Assembly: GCA_036378155.1 (NCBI GenBank)
Contig: DASUXA010000082.1
Coordinates: forward strand, 13,231 to 77,230
Length of the DNA stretch: 64,000 nucleotides
Reading direction: 5' to 3'
DNA from: DASUXA01 sp036378155
Lineage (GTDB): Bacteria > Actinomycetota > Actinomycetes > Mycobacteriales > Micromonosporaceae
This document shows positions 6,541 to 14,735 of the stretch, in pieces. Under the pieces are notes generated by a model. The model was given only the letters and a program-made list of their open reading frames with translations. It had not been told where the DNA came from and did no database searches. The first letter of the stretch is position 1; the number at the start of each line of letters is the position of its first letter. Made by a program: the position numbers and the translations under genes.

Positions 6541-8208
6541 ATGGCGACGTCGCTTCCCGTGGTATTCGTGGTCGATCACCAGCCGAGCTCACTGCAGGTA
6601 CTGCTCACCGACCTGTCCCGCCGATTCGGCAACGACTTCGCCGTACACGGGGAAACCTCGCCGCAGGCCGCGGTCGCCGCGCTGGAGCGGATGGCAGCCG
6701 CCCACCAGGCGGTCGCCCTCGTGCTCGCCGAGGACTCCGCCGTCGACCTGCTCGACCGGGCACACGAACTGCACCCACGCGCCAAGCGGGTGCTGCTCGT
6801 CGACCGCGACTACTCGTCGACCAGCCCGGCGGTCCAGGCGATCGCCCTCGGGCACGCCGACTACCACATCGTCCGGCCGTGGGCCGACGACGAGATGGTC
6901 AACGGACCGATGACCGAATACCTGTCGTCGTGGGTCAGCGAACAGGAACCGAACTTCGAAATGTTCCGGGTCGTCGCGGCCGACGGCGACCCGAAGGTGC
7001 TGCGGCTCCGCGACGTGATGACCCGGTTCAGCATGCCGTTCGCCGTGTACTCCGTCGACAGTCAGGCGGGACGGCACCTGTTGGACGAGGCGGGGCTGGA
7101 CACGACGCGGCTTCCGGTGCTCATCCGCTACGACGGGGAGGTCACCGTCGACCCGGGCCTGCCCGACCTCGCCCGCGCCATCGGGGTCAACGTGACCAAC
7201 GACGTGGACACGTGCGACGCGGCGATCGTCGGGGCGGGACCGGCCGGGCTGACCGCGGCGGTGTACGCCGCCTCCGAAGGTCTGGACACGGTGATGGTCG
7301 AGGAGGACGTGTCCGGCGGGCAGGCCGGCACCAGCCCCCTGATCAGGAACTATCCCGGATTCCCGCACGGCGTCAACGGTGGGGTCCTGATGGCGCGTAC
7401 CTGCGAGCAGGCGTGGCTGATGGGCGCCCACATCGTCTTCGCGCAGCAGGCCGTCGCGCTCGAACGACGCGGCGACGAGCACGTGGTCCGGCTGTGGGGC
7501 GGCACACAACTACGGGCCCGCAGCGTGGTGCTCGCCACCGGCATCGAGTGGCGGCGACTCGGGGTACCGCGCCTGGAGGCGCTCGTCGGCGCCGGTGTGT
7601 TCTACGGGTCGGCGGTCGGGCAGAGCTTCGCGATGCAGGACCGCGACGTGTACATCGTGGGCGCGGGCAACTCGGCCGGACAGGCGGCGCTGCACCTGGC
7701 GGGCCGCGCACGCCGGGTCACCCTGCTGGTGCGCGGCGACAGCCTGACCAAGTCGATGTCGACCTACCTCGTCCGTACCGTCGAATCCACCCCGAACATC
7801 AGGGTGCGGCTGCGCACCGAGGTGGTGGACGGCTCGGGCGACGGGACGTTGTCGTGCATCCGATTGGCTGACCGCGCCGCCGGTGCCGTCGAGGAGGTCG
7901 CCGCGGACGCGCTGTTCGTCATGATCGGCGGCGAGCCGCACACCCAGTGGCTGCCCCCGGACATCGCCCGGGACCGGCGCGGCTATGTGATCACCGGGCG
8001 CGACCTTCTCGATCATGACGAGGCGCGGTGGGAGCACCGGCGTGAGCCGCTGATGATGGAGACGAGCGTGCCGGGCGTGTTCGCGGCGGGCGACGTCCGG
8101 TACGGGTCGATCAAACGGGTCGCCTCCGCCGTGGGCGACGGCGCGACCGTGGTCCGCATGGTGCACGAATTCCTCCGCGCCGACGAACCGGCTGCCGCCG
8201 CCCGGTAG
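6541..8208 (+). CDS. Pseudo-receiver/thioredoxin-like/thioredoxin-reductase-like FAD protein without CxxC
   Basis: 555 residues in three parts. Residues 1-125 resemble a response-regulator receiver (VVFVVDHQPSSLQVLLTDL, VLLVDRDYS) but end HIVRPW in place of the conserved lysine region. Residues ~140-205 resemble a thioredoxin/glutaredoxin-like fold without a cysteine pair. From ~225 comes an FAD/NAD(P) oxidoreductase of TrxR type: VGAGPAGLTAA binds FAD, VSGGQAGTSPLIRNYPGFP follows, VGAGNSAGQAAL binds NAD(P)H and FAAGDVR near 510 is the second FAD motif. Where TrxR has CAxC, this protein reads GVFYGSAVGQSFAMQ, so it cannot be a classic disulfide reductase. 'Fused response regulator/TrxR' proteins are known; their substrate is unsettled. 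It is a monocistronic, probably leaderless gene. Confidence 0.85.
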   Translation: MATSLPVVFVVDHQPSSLQVLLTDLSRRFGNDFAVHGETSPQAAVAALERMAAAHQAVALVLAEDSAVDLLDRAHELHPRAKRVLLVDRDYSSTSPAVQAIALGHADYHIVRPWADDEMVNGPMTEYLSSWVSEQEPNFEMFRVVAADGDPKVLRLRDVMTRFSMPFAVYSVDSQAGRHLLDEAGLDTTRLPVLIRYDGEVTVDPGLPDLARAIGVNVTNDVDTCDAAIVGAGPAGLTAAVYAASEGLDTVMVEEDVSGGQAGTSPLIRNYPGFPHGVNGGVLMARTCEQAWLMGAHIVFAQQAVALERRGDEHVVRLWGGTQLRARSVVLATGIEWRRLGVPRLEALVGAGVFYGSAVGQSFAMQDRDVYIVGAGNSAGQAALHLAGRARRVTLLVRGDSLTKSMSTYLVRTVESTPNIRVRLRTEVVDGSGDGTLSCIRLADRAAGAVEEVAADALFVMIGGEPHTQWLPPDIARDRRGYVITGRDLLDHDEARWEHRREPLMMETSVPGVFAAGDVRYGSIKRVASAVGDGATVVRMVHEFLRADEPAAAAR

Positions 8209-8287
8209 CGACGCCCGCCCGACCGGCACCCGCACGGCCCGCGCCACGAGTCGGGCGGCACACGCGCGAACTGTCACAGTCGGCTCG

Positions 8288-8293
8288 TACGGT
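8288..8293 (+). promoter_or_regulatory. -10 hexamer TACGGT of the VOC-TrmO fusion gene (leaderless)
   Basis: TACGGT lies 6 nt before ATG 8300; no ribosome-binding site intervenes. Confidence 0.55.
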
Positions 8294-8299
8294 CGCCGC

Positions 8300-9142
8300 A
8301 TGGCCACCAGGATCGACCTGACTTTCGACGCCACCGACACCCAGGTGCTCGCCCGGTTCTGGAAGACCGCGCTGGGCTACGTCGACGAGCCACCGCCCCC
8401 GCCGTTCGCGACCAGGCAGGAATGGCTGGCCCAGGTCGACCCGCCGGGCGACGAATCCGCCGGGGCATGGCTGTGCGACCCGGACGGCATCGGGCCACGG
8501 CTGTCCATCATCAGCGTCCCCGAGCCGAAGACCGCGAAGAATCGGCTGCACATCGACATCCGGGTGCCGGCGGGCGGCGTCGATCCGCAGCAGCGCTGGG
8601 CTCGCGTCGTTGCCGAGTCCGAGCGGCTGGCGGCCGCCGGTGGCGCCGTCGTGGCGGTGGTCGACGGACACCACATCGTCATGGCCGACCCGGAAGGCAA
8701 CGAGTTCTGCGTGGCGGCGGCTGCTGCCGCCGCCCCCACCAGCTACCCGGTGCGGCCGGCGGGATACGTCCAGTCGCCGCTGCGCAGCCGGGCCGACGCG
8801 CCGAAACAGGGTCGCGAAGGAGCGCCCGACGCGTGGCTGGTGTTCGACGACGACATGGCCGACGCCGTCGCAGACCTCGCCGTCGACACCGACATCATCG
8901 TGCTCACCTGGCTGCACGAGGCACGGCGGGACGTGCTCGCGGTCCACCCGCGCGACGACCCGGCCACCCCGCTGACCGGGGTGTTCAGCACCCGTTCACC
9001 GGACCGGCCCAATCCGATCGGCCTGCACCGGGTGCGGATCGCGACGATCGACGCGACCAGGGTGCTCGTGCACGACCTCGAAGCCGTCGACGGCACCCCG
9101 ATCCTCGACGTCAAGCCGGTCCTGCGCGACGGCGGGCGCTGA
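8300..9142 (+). CDS. VOC domain fused to TsaA/TrmO-like tRNA methyltransferase domain
   Basis: 280 residues, two domains. Residues 1-146 are a VOC (glyoxalase-like) domain: DLTFDATDTQVLARFWKTAL, NRLHIDIRVP, and HHIVMADPEGNEFCV. Residues ~150-281 are a TsaA/TrmO beta-barrel: PVRPAGYVQSPLRSR followed by the family signature GVFSTRSPDRPNPIGLHRV (about 227-245). TrmO N6-methylates the t6A37 of threonine tRNA with SAM. The linker is alanine-rich (AAAAAAAPTS) and there is no internal stop, frameshift or start signal, so the fusion looks real. The role of the VOC half is unknown. It converges on the isochorismatase gene, leaving 6 nt between stops. Confidence 0.85.
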   Translation: MATRIDLTFDATDTQVLARFWKTALGYVDEPPPPPFATRQEWLAQVDPPGDESAGAWLCDPDGIGPRLSIISVPEPKTAKNRLHIDIRVPAGGVDPQQRWARVVAESERLAAAGGAVVAVVDGHHIVMADPEGNEFCVAAAAAAAPTSYPVRPAGYVQSPLRSRADAPKQGREGAPDAWLVFDDDMADAVADLAVDTDIIVLTWLHEARRDVLAVHPRDDPATPLTGVFSTRSPDRPNPIGLHRVRIATIDATRVLVHDLEAVDGTPILDVKPVLRDGGR

Positions 9143-9148
9143 CCGGGG

Positions 9149-9739
9149 TCACTCGGGGCGCGTCCGGGTCTTGGTCAGCAGGTCGACGACCTCCCGCGTG
9201 GTACCGGTCTCGCCCAGCCGGGGGAAGATCCGCTCCACCGCGTTGCGGTGCTGCTCGGCGTCCATGTCGGTCATCGCGTCGACCGCCAGGGTCACGTGGT
9301 AGCCGTGCTCGTACGCGGCGCGGGCGGTCGACTCCACACCGATGCTGGTCGCGATCCCGGCGAGCACGACCTGGGTGACGCCGCGGCGACGCAACTGCAG
9401 GTCGAGGTCGGTGCCGTAGAACGCGCCCCAGTTGCGTTTGGTCACGACGACGTCGTCCGGGTGCCCGGCGAGGTCGTCGACGATCCGATCCCAGCCGGCA
9501 GCCCGGTTGGCGCGGCGCGGCACCTCGGTACGGCCGGGCACCGCGTCCGACCCGTCGGCGGCGAAGCTGACCCGTACCAGGACGACGGGCAGGTCGTGGG
9601 CGCGGAACGCCTCGGCCAACTCGACCGCGCGGGCGACGACCTGCGCCCCCGGGTACGGGGTGGTCGGCGCGGACACGATGCCGTTTTGCAGGTCGACGAC
9701 GACCAGCGCGGTACGTGGGTCGAGGGTGGTGACGGTCAT
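9149..9739 (-). CDS. Isochorismatase-family cysteine hydrolase
   Basis: 196 residues from ATG 9739, with AAAGGCG about 6 nt upstream. The fold markers are TALVVVDLQNGIV (catalytic Asp), VVTKRNWGAFYGTDLDLQL (catalytic Lys) and VTQVVLAGIATSIGVESTARAA. In the last, the canonical nucleophile position 'G(V/I)ATSxCVExTAR' reads ATSIGVESTAR, so the cysteine is replaced by glycine. Catalytically, that makes it closer to the isochorismatase proper subgroup, which also lacks the cysteine, than to nicotinamidase-type amidohydrolases. Function is otherwise unassigned. The next gene downstream is convergent; the upstream MFS gene ends 45 nt before it on the same strand. Confidence 0.85.
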   Translation of the reverse strand: MTVTTLDPRTALVVVDLQNGIVSAPTTPYPGAQVVARAVELAEAFRAHDLPVVLVRVSFAADGSDAVPGRTEVPRRANRAAGWDRIVDDLAGHPDDVVVTKRNWGAFYGTDLDLQLRRRGVTQVVLAGIATSIGVESTARAAYEHGYHVTLAVDAMTDMDAEQHRNAVERIFPRLGETGTTREVVDLLTKTRTRPE

Positions 9740-9783
9740 CCGGATCGCCTTTCGTGACGGTGTACCTGGGTCGGTGACGACCG

Positions 9784-11226
9784 CTAACCGGTCGCCGTGG
9801 CATCGGCCGGCTCGTGCCGCCGCGCGGGTGGCGCCGCGCCGCTGGTGCCGACCCGGCGCAGCGAGCGGTCCAGCAGCGTGGCGGCCAGCAGCAGGACGCC
9901 GACGACGAGCAGGAACAGGGACAGGTGGTGCAGGCCGGAGGTGTCGGCGTGGCGGGCGAAGAACGCGGCGGTGGCTGCCGAGGCGATCAGCGCGCCGAGG
10001 TACCCGCAGGTGCGCAGCAGACCTGCCGACGAGGCGATCCGCGCCGGGTCCGCCTGGTGGTACAAGGCGTTCTGGTTGGCCAGGCCGTTGAGCCCCTGCG
10101 GGACGCCGACCAGCACAGTGATGCCGACCAGCAGCCAGATCGGGCTTGCCGAACGGGTCAGCAGCAGCGCGGCACACGCCGCGATCTGGGCGAGGCTGCC
10201 GACGACGAGTTTGCCGTACACCTGGCTGCGTCGCCCGGTGACGCTGGTGACCACGATCGCGATCGCCGACATCGGCAGCATCACCAGCCCGGCGGCGGAC
10301 GCGGCGAGTCCCCGCCCCTCCTCCAGCCACTGGGTGAAGCCGTACAGGAACGCGTACGAGGTGACGGCGGTGAGCAGCTGCCGCGCATAGGTGGCGAGGA
10401 TCGGGGCGTTGCCGGCGAGGACCCGCAGGTCGATGAACGGGTACGCGACGCGTCGCTCGCGCAGCGTGAAGGCGACGCCCAGGGCGGCGGCCAGCACCGG
10501 CAGGTACCAGTGGGCGGGGGTGGGTCGCATCAGGAACACCATGGTCGCCACCAGCAGCGCGGCGAACAGGACCATGCCGGCGGCGTCGATACCGCGTCGC
10601 GGGGCGTGCGTCGTGCCCGCCGGTCCACGCGGCAGCCGCCGGGTGCCCAGGACCAGGCAGGCGGCGGCCAGGGGAACGTTGACGGTGAAGATGGTGTGCC
10701 AGCCGCCGAATCCGATCAGCAGCCCGCCGAGGGTCGGACCGATCACGATGATCGTCTGGTTGGCGACCGACAGCGCCGCCAGCACGGCGCTGGGGCTGGC
10801 CGTTCCGGTGCGTTCGGACTCGCTGCGGATCAGGTGCATCGATGCCGGGTACGCCGCGCAGGTGCCGAACCCGAGCAGGACACGGGCCGCGACCAGGACA
10901 GCCAGCGACGGGGCGAGCGCGCCGAGCAGCCCGGCGACGCCGACCAGGGCGGTACCGGCGAGGTAGAGCCGGCGCGGCCCGTACATGTCGACCAGTCGCC
11001 CCACCACTGGCTGACCGACGGCGGTCGCCAGGTACAGGCCGGTGACCAGCCACGCGGTTTGCGCCGGCGGCGCGCCGAACGTCGTGCCGATCGGCACCAG
11101 CGCGACCGCGAGCATCGACGAGTTGACCGGGTTGAGGATCGAGCCGAGGATCATCGGGGCGATCAACGCCCGGTTGAAGCCGTCCGGGCGGGACCGGTCG
11201 CGCCGGCGCGCCGTACCGGCCGTCAT
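9784..11226 (-). CDS. MFS drug-efflux-type transporter (DHA2/14-TM-like)
   Basis: 480 residues from ATG 11226. It starts SRPDGFNRALIAPMILGSILNPVNSSMLAVALVPIG, the hallmark of the EmrB/QacA (DHA2) group, with QTAWLVTGLYLATAVGQPVVGRLVDMYGPRRLYL as motif A. About 12-14 membrane segments are evident. Such pumps export drugs or metabolites with protons. The ATG overlaps the TGA of the upstream marR gene by 4 nt (ATGA), so expression is coupled to a MarR regulator. That is the usual layout for an inducible efflux pump whose regulator senses the substrate. Confidence 0.85.
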   Translation of the reverse strand: MTAGTARRRDRSRPDGFNRALIAPMILGSILNPVNSSMLAVALVPIGTTFGAPPAQTAWLVTGLYLATAVGQPVVGRLVDMYGPRRLYLAGTALVGVAGLLGALAPSLAVLVAARVLLGFGTCAAYPASMHLIRSESERTGTASPSAVLAALSVANQTIIVIGPTLGGLLIGFGGWHTIFTVNVPLAAACLVLGTRRLPRGPAGTTHAPRRGIDAAGMVLFAALLVATMVFLMRPTPAHWYLPVLAAALGVAFTLRERRVAYPFIDLRVLAGNAPILATYARQLLTAVTSYAFLYGFTQWLEEGRGLAASAAGLVMLPMSAIAIVVTSVTGRRSQVYGKLVVGSLAQIAACAALLLTRSASPIWLLVGITVLVGVPQGLNGLANQNALYHQADPARIASSAGLLRTCGYLGALIASAATAAFFARHADTSGLHHLSLFLLVVGVLLLAATLLDRSLRRVGTSGAAPPARRHEPADATATG

Positions 11227-11669
11227 GACTGGGTCAGCCGGTCCAGCAGGGCCATCGCGTCGACGATCAGGTGCCGTTCCTGCTCGGTGTACCGGTCCTG
11301 CATGGCGCGGGCCAGCCACTCCTGGCGGGCCTGCCGGTCCCCTTCGGCACGGTCGCGCCCGGCGGCGGTCAGGGTGACGACCTGGCGGCGGCCGTCCTCC
11401 GGGTCGGGGGCGCGTTGGATCAGCCCACGCTGGTCGAGCGCGGCCAGGGTGGCTGCCATCGACTGGGGGCGTACCCCTTCGGCGACCGCCAGACCGCTGG
11501 CCGACGCCGGTCCGGACTTGTACAGCCGCAGCAGCACCGACGCCTGGGACGGGGTGAGGTCGTCGCTGCCGGCGAGTTCCTTCAGCCGCCGCCGTAGTCG
11601 GCCGAACACGACGCGGACGTCGTTCGCGGCGCGTACGGCGAGCGCCGAGACGTCGCGGTTCTCGTCCAT
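11223..11669 (-). CDS. MarR-family transcriptional regulator
   Basis: 148 residues with a central winged helix-turn-helix: LTPSQASVLLRLYKSGPASASGLAV followed by the recognition region RPQSMAATLAALDQRGLI and the wing RAPDPEDGRRQVVTLT. The DxRxxxxxLT motif typical of MarR is present (DPEDGRRQVVTLT). N- and C-terminal helices form the dimer interface. It probably represses itself and the coupled MFS pump by binding the palindrome at 11689-11702, and releases on ligand binding. The ATG lies 7 nt after a TAGGGT -10. Confidence 0.9.
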   Translation of the reverse strand: MDENRDVSALAVRAANDVRVVFGRLRRRLKELAGSDDLTPSQASVLLRLYKSGPASASGLAVAEGVRPQSMAATLAALDQRGLIQRAPDPEDGRRQVVTLTAAGRDRAEGDRQARQEWLARAMQDRYTEQERHLIVDAMALLDRLTQS

Positions 11670-11676
11670 GCCGCCA

Positions 11677-11682
11677 ACCCTA
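11677..11682 (-). promoter_or_regulatory. -10 hexamer TAGGGT of marR-MFS (leaderless)
   Basis: On the minus strand TAGGGT is followed by 7 nt and then ATG 11669. No ribosome-binding site is present. Confidence 0.6.
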
Positions 11683-11688
11683 GAACGT

Positions 11689-11702
11689 TCAGTTCCAACT
11701 GA
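11689..11702. promoter_or_regulatory. Candidate MarR operator
   Basis: The perfect inverted repeat TCAGTT-CC-AACTGA lies 6 nt upstream of the marR -10 hexamer, covering the spacer/-35 area. Placement and symmetry fit autorepression of the marR-MFS operon. Confidence 0.6.
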
Positions 11703-11870
11703 CCAGTCTGGGCTGTACAGTTCGGGCTGGGTGACCGGGGACGGTCATCGACGCGCGCCGCTGCGATCGCCGGCCGTGGCGCACGCGATGATCAGGGCGG
11801 CGACGGCCGGCGGGTCGTCGGCGGCCGCAGGCAGGACGGGACAGCCGGACCGGCTGTGACCGCCCGCCGG

Positions 11871-12380
11871 TCACAGCCCGTCGGGTCCGACCAGCGCCGG
11901 GTGGCGTTCGCCGGGCTCGGCGTACCAGGCTGGCGCCTGCGGGTCGCGGGTGGTGTCGATCCGTAGCATCGACCAGTCGTGCAGCTCGGGCAGGTCGTCC
12001 GGGTCGTACCAGCGCACGTCGGTCGCCTCACCGTCGTTCACCCGCGGCTCGCCGCCGACCGCCCGGCAGTCGAACCACACGTTCAGGTACTCGCACACGT
12101 CGCCGTTCGGGTACACCACGCGGTGGGTGGCGGCCCCGCCGAGCCGCTGCACCGCGACATGCACCCCGGTCTCCTCGTACACTTCGCGGACCACGGCGTC
12201 CGCCGGCTGCTCGCCGGGATCCACAGCGCCGGCCGGCAACGACCAGCGACCGTTGTCGCTGCGCCGGATCAGCAGCACCTGACCGGCATCGTTGCGCACC
12301 ACCCCGGTGACTCCGGGCAGCAGCAGCAAGTCGGAACCGATGTGGGCGCGCAGGCGGGCGATGTACGGCGACAAGGACAC
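11871..12380 (-). CDS. NUDIX hydrolase
   Basis: 169 residues. The NUDIX box spans about residues 51-73: the glycine in AGAVDPGEQPADAVVREVYEETGV fits GX5EX7REUXEEXGU, with the metal-binding REVYEE core intact. The N-terminus LLLLPGVTGVVRNDAGQVLLIRR and the late DVRWYDPDDLPEL are common in actinobacterial ADP-ribose or nucleotide pyrophosphohydrolases of this size. The substrate cannot be fixed. The GTG start lies 6 nt after a TAGGGT -10. It is divergent from the pentapeptide-repeat gene, with about 80 nt between starts. Confidence 0.9.
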   Translation of the reverse strand: MSLSPYIARLRAHIGSDLLLLPGVTGVVRNDAGQVLLIRRSDNGRWSLPAGAVDPGEQPADAVVREVYEETGVHVAVQRLGGAATHRVVYPNGDVCEYLNVWFDCRAVGGEPRVNDGEATDVRWYDPDDLPELHDWSMLRIDTTRDPQAPAWYAEPGERHPALVGPDGL

Positions 12381-12386
12381 CAGCCG

Positions 12387-12392
12387 ACCCTA
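12387..12392 (-). promoter_or_regulatory. -10 hexamer TAGGGT of the NUDIX gene (leaderless)
   Basis: TAGGGT on the minus strand precedes GTG 12380 by 6 nt. Confidence 0.55.
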
Positions 12393-12457
12393 CGGCCCGG
12401 CGACGTGGCCGTGCCCGCCGAACGACGGGTCGGCGGGGATACGCTTCAGCCTCCCCC

Positions 12458-13366
12458 GTGACGAAAGAAGCCACCGTGCCCGACGACGCCACCGGCCTGC
12501 ACGCCGACGCCGCGACCCTGCGCGCGGACTGCGCACGCTGCTTCGCGCTGTGCTGCGTCGCCCCGGCGTTCTGCGCGTCGGCGGACTTCGCCGTCGACAA
12601 ACCGGCCGGGCGGCCGTGCCCGAATCTGGCGGCGGACTTCCGCTGCAGCGTTCACAACCGGCTGCGCGGGCACGGTTTCGCCGGTTGCGCCGTATATGAC
12701 TGTTTCGGCGCTGGACAGCAGGTCGCCCAGGTCACGTTCGACGGGCGCAACTGGCGGGAGGACCCGTCGCTCGCCGAACCGATGTTCGCCGTGTTCGCGA
12801 TCATGCGGCAGCTCCACGAGCTGCTGTGGCACCTGGCCGAGGCGTGGACGCTGCCGGCAGCCGAGCCGTTGCGCGCCCGGCTGCGCGCGGTGTACGACGA
12901 GACGCGGCGGCTCACCCACGGGCAGCCGCAGGCGCTGCTCGCCGTCGACGTCGACACCCTTCACCGGCGGGTCAATGCGCTGCTGGTACAGGTCAGCGGA
13001 CGGGCACGGGCCGGGGTGCGGCGCCGCGCCGATCGGCGCGGCGCCGACCTGATCGGGGCCGACCTGCGCGGCGCGGACCTGTCGGGGGCGAACCTGCGCG
13101 GCGCGTACCTCATCGGCGCCGACCTGACCGGTGCGGACCTGCGCCTCGCCGACGTCACCGGCGCCGACCTGCGAGCGGCGAAGCTGGGCGGGGCGGACCT
13201 GCGCGGCGCGCTGTTCGTCACCCAGGCGCAACTCGACGCCGCCGTCGGCGACGCCGGCACCAGGCTGCCGTCCGGGCGTACCCGGCCCGCGCATTGGTCG
13301 CGGTCAGGTCAGCCGCCCCGCAGCGGCGACCGGCGGGACCCCGATGGCAGGAAGAGCGTGGCGTGA
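12458..13366 (+). CDS. Cys-rich N-domain plus pentapeptide-repeat protein
   Basis: 302 residues. Residues ~20-95 carry a dense cysteine pattern (ADCARCFALCCVAPAFC, then CPNLAADFRCSVHNRL and GCAVYDCFG), at least ten cysteines that could bind zinc or an iron-sulfur cluster. A helical middle follows. Residues ~190-255 hold about 11 pentapeptide repeats of A(D/N)LxG type (ADLIGADLRGADLSGANLRG), which fold as a right-handed beta helix. The tail is basic and disordered. Pentapeptide proteins can mimic DNA and inhibit gyrase, but most are uncharacterised. GTG 12458 is used; a second in-frame GTG at 12476, preceded by AAAGAAG, is equally plausible. Confidence 0.8.
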   Translation: MTKEATVPDDATGLHADAATLRADCARCFALCCVAPAFCASADFAVDKPAGRPCPNLAADFRCSVHNRLRGHGFAGCAVYDCFGAGQQVAQVTFDGRNWREDPSLAEPMFAVFAIMRQLHELLWHLAEAWTLPAAEPLRARLRAVYDETRRLTHGQPQALLAVDVDTLHRRVNALLVQVSGRARAGVRRRADRRGADLIGADLRGADLSGANLRGAYLIGADLTGADLRLADVTGADLRAAKLGGADLRGALFVTQAQLDAAVGDAGTRLPSGRTRPAHWSRSGQPPRSGDRRDPDGRKSVA

Positions 13367-13415
13367 GGAGGGACGAGCCCGCGGCCGTCGTGGCTGCCCC
13401 CGACGTCGGCTGCGG

Positions 13416-13453
13416 CGAGGGCCCGACGTGAGACGCCGAGGGCCCGACGTGAG
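13416..13453 (+). repeat. 21-bp tandem duplication carrying two start sites
   Basis: CGAGGGCCCGACGTGAG occurs at 13416-13432 and again at 13437-13453, offset 21 nt. Each copy has a GAGGG ribosome site and an in-frame GTG of the MFS gene. Confidence 0.8.
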
Positions 13454-14723
13454 GCGGCGGGCGCCGTTCACGGCGCTGCTGAGCGCCTACGCCGTCTCGG
13501 TCGCCGGTACATCGATGTCGGCGATCGCTGTTCCGTGGCTGGTGCTGACCGCCACCGGCAGCGCGGCGAGCACCGGTGTGGTGACGTTCGCCGAGATGGC
13601 CCCGTACGTGGCCGCGCAGGCGCTGGCCGGTCCGCTGGTCGACCGGCTCGGGCTGCGTCGCTGTGTCAGCCTCGGCAACGTCGCCGCCGCCGTCACCGTC
13701 GGCGCGATCCCCGCCATGTCCGCCACGGGCAGCCTGTCGCTGCCGGTACTGGCTGCCCTGGTCGCCGTCGCCGGCGCGATCCGGGGCGGCGCGGACTGCG
13801 CCAACACCGCTCTGGTACCGGCGACCGCCACCCTCGGCGGCATCGCCCTGGAACGCGCCGCCGGTCTGAACTCCGCCGCGAACCGTAGCGCGCTGCTGCT
13901 CGGCGCCCCGCTGGCCGGCGCGTTGATCACCGTCACCGACCCGGCGCTGGTGGTCGCGATCGACGCGGCGACGTTCGCCGCGGCCGCCGTGGTCACCGCG
14001 ATCTGGGTCCGGGTACCGGCGGCGGCGCCGACCACCGCCGCAGGCGGATCAGCTGTGCGCCGCTACGTCCGCGACCTTGCCGACGGGCTGCGATTCCTGC
14101 GCGGCGACCGGCTGCTGCTGGGCATCATCACCATGGTCGCCGTGTCCAACCTGCTCGACCAGGGCCTGTCGGCCGTGATGCTGCCGGTCTGGGTCCGCGA
14201 CACGGTCGGCACCCCCGCCGCGCTCGGCGTCGTCGCCGCCGTCGGCGGGCTCGGCAGCGTCGCGGGCAACCTGATCGGCGCGTGGTTGGGACCGCGGCTG
14301 TCCAGACGCGCCCTGTACAGCGTCGGCTACCTGGTCGGCGGATCGCCCCGGTTCGTCGGGTTCGCGTTGCTCGCCTCGCTGACCCCGGTGCTGGTCGTCA
14401 CCGGGGTCACCGAGGTGTTCGCCGGGTCGCTGAACACGGTGATCAGCGCGACCGCGTTCGAGCGGATCCCCGCCGACCTGCGTGCCCGCGTGCTCGGCAC
14501 GGTACGGGCCAGCGCCTGGCTCGGCATCCCGTTGGGGGCGCTGGTCGCCGGGTGCACGGTGCAAGCCGTCGGTGTGCGCGACGCCCTGCTCGGGTTCGGC
14601 GCGGTGTATCTGGTGACGACCCTGGCGCCGTTCGTGTTCCCGGCGTGGCGGCAGATGCGTCGACCGGCGAGCGTCCCGGTCGACGCGACGGACGTCGCCG
14701 TGACGCAGGCGTCCGCGTCCTGA
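13428..14723 (+). CDS. MFS transporter (MdfA/enterobactin-exporter-like, 12 TM)
   Basis: 431 residues with 12 predicted membrane helices. It begins FTALLSAYAVSVAGTSMSAIAVPWLVLTATGSA, typical of the actinobacterial macrolide/EntS-like MFS group, and has LAGPLVDRLGLRRCVSLGN as motif A. In the second half, LGPRLSRRALYSVGYL is the degenerate repeat of that motif. It probably exports a small molecule; the substrate is unknown. Two in-frame GTG starts (13428 and 13449), each with its own GAGGG, arise from a 21-bp tandem duplication and would yield products differing by 7 residues. It converges on the DHFR-like gene. Confidence 0.8.
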   Translation: MRRRGPDVRRRAPFTALLSAYAVSVAGTSMSAIAVPWLVLTATGSAASTGVVTFAEMAPYVAAQALAGPLVDRLGLRRCVSLGNVAAAVTVGAIPAMSATGSLSLPVLAALVAVAGAIRGGADCANTALVPATATLGGIALERAAGLNSAANRSALLLGAPLAGALITVTDPALVVAIDAATFAAAAVVTAIWVRVPAAAPTTAAGGSAVRRYVRDLADGLRFLRGDRLLLGIITMVAVSNLLDQGLSAVMLPVWVRDTVGTPAALGVVAAVGGLGSVAGNLIGAWLGPRLSRRALYSVGYLVGGSPRFVGFALLASLTPVLVVTGVTEVFAGSLNTVISATAFERIPADLRARVLGTVRASAWLGIPLGALVAGCTVQAVGVRDALLGFGAVYLVTTLAPFVFPAWRQMRRPASVPVDATDVAVTQASAS

Positions 14724-14735
14724 CCACACGGTGGG

